Under the pieces are notes generated by a model that was given only the letters and a program-made list of their open reading frames with translations, was not told the DNA's origin and did no database searches. Positions 61,701 to 64,000 of a stretch of DNA of 64,000 nucleotides are shown in pieces (position 1 is the first letter of the stretch; every line of letters begins with the position of its first letter). The translations under genes and the position numbers were made by a program. Source of the DNA: Crotophaga sulcirostris (Eukaryota; Chordata; Aves; Cuculiformes; Crotophagidae). Location of the stretch: contig VYZB01000525.1 in NCBI GenBank assembly GCA_013397455.1, positions 537,549-601,548 of the forward strand, given 5' to 3'.

Positions 61701-64000
61701 ATGTATTAATTAAGGGTGTCCTAGAGTCTCATTTGTGAGATTGGTAATGCACGCACGCTGTGATTAGTTAGTAAACCCCATGTCTGTTACTGCTCCTGAC
61801 AGAGACCATCCACAGAGATGACGTGGGTTGAAGACAGTAAAACTAAAGCAGCACCCAGTCATTCAGACTGCATAAGCAGAAGAGCAGAACCATGAGCACC
61901 AGGCCTCCAAAACCCTGAACCCGTGTCACTGGGAAACAAATAGAAAGCCTAGTTTAAGCTGGCTGAAATCTCAGCTCAGAAGCAAAGCTTCTTCTAGTCT
62001 TTATGCCTCTCCCCAGGACAAGCACTATAATAATAATAACAATAACAATATTGTTATTGTTGTTATTATTATTATTGTTTTGTCACAGCACATGGAAGAA
62101 TGGGACCGAATTATCCATGGGTGTGTACGGCAGGCAGGAACATTCATCTTAAATGTTGAAGCTCTTATAAGGCCTGTTGAAGAAAACAGGGCCTGCACAA
62201 TGTCCTTTGTAATACAATAATGGAAACATTAGCCTTTGTCCATCCTACAAGTGGTACTGTTAGGAGCAAACAAACTTTCGTCTTTAGACTGTGAGACAAA
62301 ACATTGTTTGGAGGAAAAACTGTCAGGTTCATATGAATAGTGGACAGAACTATTAAAGTTACTTCTAAATTATGAGGTTCTTTTGAAAATGACTGAAGAA
62401 CTGTTCTAACTCAAGAATAAAATTCTCAGTAGTCATGGAATCACTTACGGATAGATATTGGAGAAAATCTCAACTTAGATTAAGTGGAAAAGCATCACTA
62501 GTTTGAGCGAACAAAAATAATTTGTAACACTAATATGATGATGTATAGGTAGAAGAAAAACCCCTATTTGTGCATGTCTGAACTCCCAATTCAGGATGTC
62601 TCGGTGAAATGAAAAATGAAATAATCTGCTAACTAAGTCCACTTCAGGATGACTCAAAATTGGCTAGGCCTGGATAGGATCTGAGCTTTGTCCCAGCTAC
62701 CCCCATGACAATAATTTTATAGAGCTGTGGAAACCATTCCCATGCACACAAGTGAAGCCTGTTTCACTGACTCCAATGGTGCTGTGCTGCTTTACAGCAG
62801 CTGAAAATCTGGTTTTAATTCAACTAGACGTTAATTCCCAAAGGATGGGCAAGTCCTGACTGTCTGGAAATAGGCTTTTCAAAACAAAGCACTCTTCCAG
62901 CCTCCCCTACTGGGGTGTCTGCTACTTCAGCTTTCATAACCTTTGCCCTGCTTTCAAAATTGTTGTGAGGCTCTATTAATGCTTGCAAAAAATTGCCTAA
63001 TATTTTGTAGAAAGTAGCTTTTTTAGTATTATGCACCTTTAATACTAAAAAAAGTCATAAAATCAGGACGAACATGGACTGCAGTTTAGTGGGACACCTG
63101 GGTATAAAGTTGAGACATCAAGGCATAGAGAGGTGAGGATATCATACTTCATGTAATTCCAATCTAAGATAATTAATTGCAGAAAACTTGCCTTTTTTCT
63201 ATACTATAAAGGGGCTGGACATGGGATTCTTGACTGTATTGCTAGGGAAAGTGAGTCTGGAAAGGCATAGGAAGCTAGTATAGCCTTTGATAGCAAAGCC
63301 TGGTGTGTTTCCCCATGAAGTACTTATTGTTGGAGCTCTACTAAAAGCTCTTTACTGTTTTGATGGGATTTTTCTGTTTGTTTGTTTGGTTGGTTTTTTT
63401 AAGGTATTTTATTGTGAAACACTTGCTGCGTATAGAAATATTCATCTGATGATCTGGAAGCTTCAAGGTATATTTTCATCCAAAAAGAAATATTTCCTGC
63501 CCTCACCTTAAGGAAAGAGGGAGTAATTGTTGCAGTATTGCAAACAGCTGAAAGATTCATGCTAGTTCCTTAAAAAGGAGGGTAGCTTAAGCTAATGCTA
63601 GCCTGAATAATGAAGCCCTTCTACTGACTTTTGGTAAGTATATTGGTTGTTTCTCTGATCCTGGTAATCTTATTTTGCAGCTTGTTCTGATTTCTGTAGA
63701 TCTTTCCTCAATGTGGGTCTTCATTTTGTGTGACGTCTTTGTGCAACACTTTTGTTGGGTGTTGCAGTTATGTTGCTCTATGCATCCTCAGGTTGCTTTT
63801 GCACTTCTCATAACTGCCTCATGTTATGAACTTGCTGTGATTCATATCTAGTTTAAAGGGCTTATAGAGCGGGCTTTAAATTAGATATGAAGGGGGAGAG
63901 GGGAGTACCTAGGCTCACCAGGGATATTGCTGTGGAGGATGAGCCGTCTCAAAGGGTATTGGCAGTAACTCAACTGAAGTGCATGTACACAAATGCATGC
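58712..64000. other. Intergenic, no gene recognised
   Basis: No coding exon or named mobile element recognised. The frame 61510-61701 is Cys/Trp-rich with no family match I know. The stretch around 59340-59620 has a dense, low-repeat texture that could be conserved non-coding sequence, but this cannot be shown from one sequence. The hairpin at 62027 is the clearest structure. Confidence 0.45.
62027..62072. repeat. Loopless AT-rich palindrome
   Basis: Two 23-base arms meet at 62049/62050 with no spacer; 22 of 23 pairs are Watson-Crick and one is T-G. The left arm is built of TAA and CAA units and the right of TTG and TTA units. It can form a cruciform in DNA or a hairpin in RNA. Confidence 0.95.

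Noticed and set aside
61510..61701. Cys/Trp-rich 63-codon frame as a small secreted or membrane protein
   Set aside because: It has no splice sites, no clear signal peptide boundary and no recognised family.

Overview
This window looks like nuclear DNA from a bird, or at least a sauropsid. The evidence is several 5'-truncated CR1 non-LTR retrotransposons, one carrying the FADD reverse-transcriptase box and ending in the usual GATTCTATG/GATTCTGTG tail, and vertebrate genes split into small exons by GT-AG introns. The base composition is AT-rich with few CpGs. I cannot name the species. A 64-base run of N at 13036-13099 marks an assembly gap.

Two protein-coding genes are supported, both on the + strand. 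(1) 18658-18885 is the terminal coding exon of an anthrax-toxin-receptor family gene: the conserved cytoplasmic GRCINFTRVK motif followed by a proline-rich tail. Its position upstream of annexin A8 matches the human ANTXRL-ANXA8L1 neighbourhood as I recall it, so ANTXRL is the best name. I could not recognise its earlier exons, so they probably lie left of the window. (2) 37619-49070 holds a complete annexin A8 (ANXA8/ANXA8L1) coding sequence. Its twelve coding exons join in frame to 326 codons plus stop, with the classic annexin exon sizes (95, 114, 91, 80, 60, 94, 96, 59, 123 nt), four annexin repeats and a polyadenylation signal at 49370.

Layout: 1-18657 is non-coding, probably largely the last intron of the ANTXR-family gene, with three CR1 fragments. 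18658 to about 21459 is the last exon plus a possible long 3' UTR. From there to 37618 is intergenic sequence with a CR1 embedded in a small minisatellite and one GC-rich patch. 37619-49395 is ANXA8. From 49396 to 64000 I recognise no gene; this stretch has a small CpG-rich patch at 50500-50700, two CR1 fragments, a pair of direct repeats near 55.8 and 57.7 kb, and a long perfect-type hairpin at 62027-62072.

The two genes show no operon-like relation. They are neighbours by conserved synteny, and both products act at membranes: a cell-surface matrix/toxin receptor family member, and a calcium-dependent phospholipid-binding protein. I found no credible new multi-gene system. The best leads are local: a weak exon-3 donor in ANXA8, a pair of palindromes in its intron 8, the duplicated 130-base element, and the hairpin.
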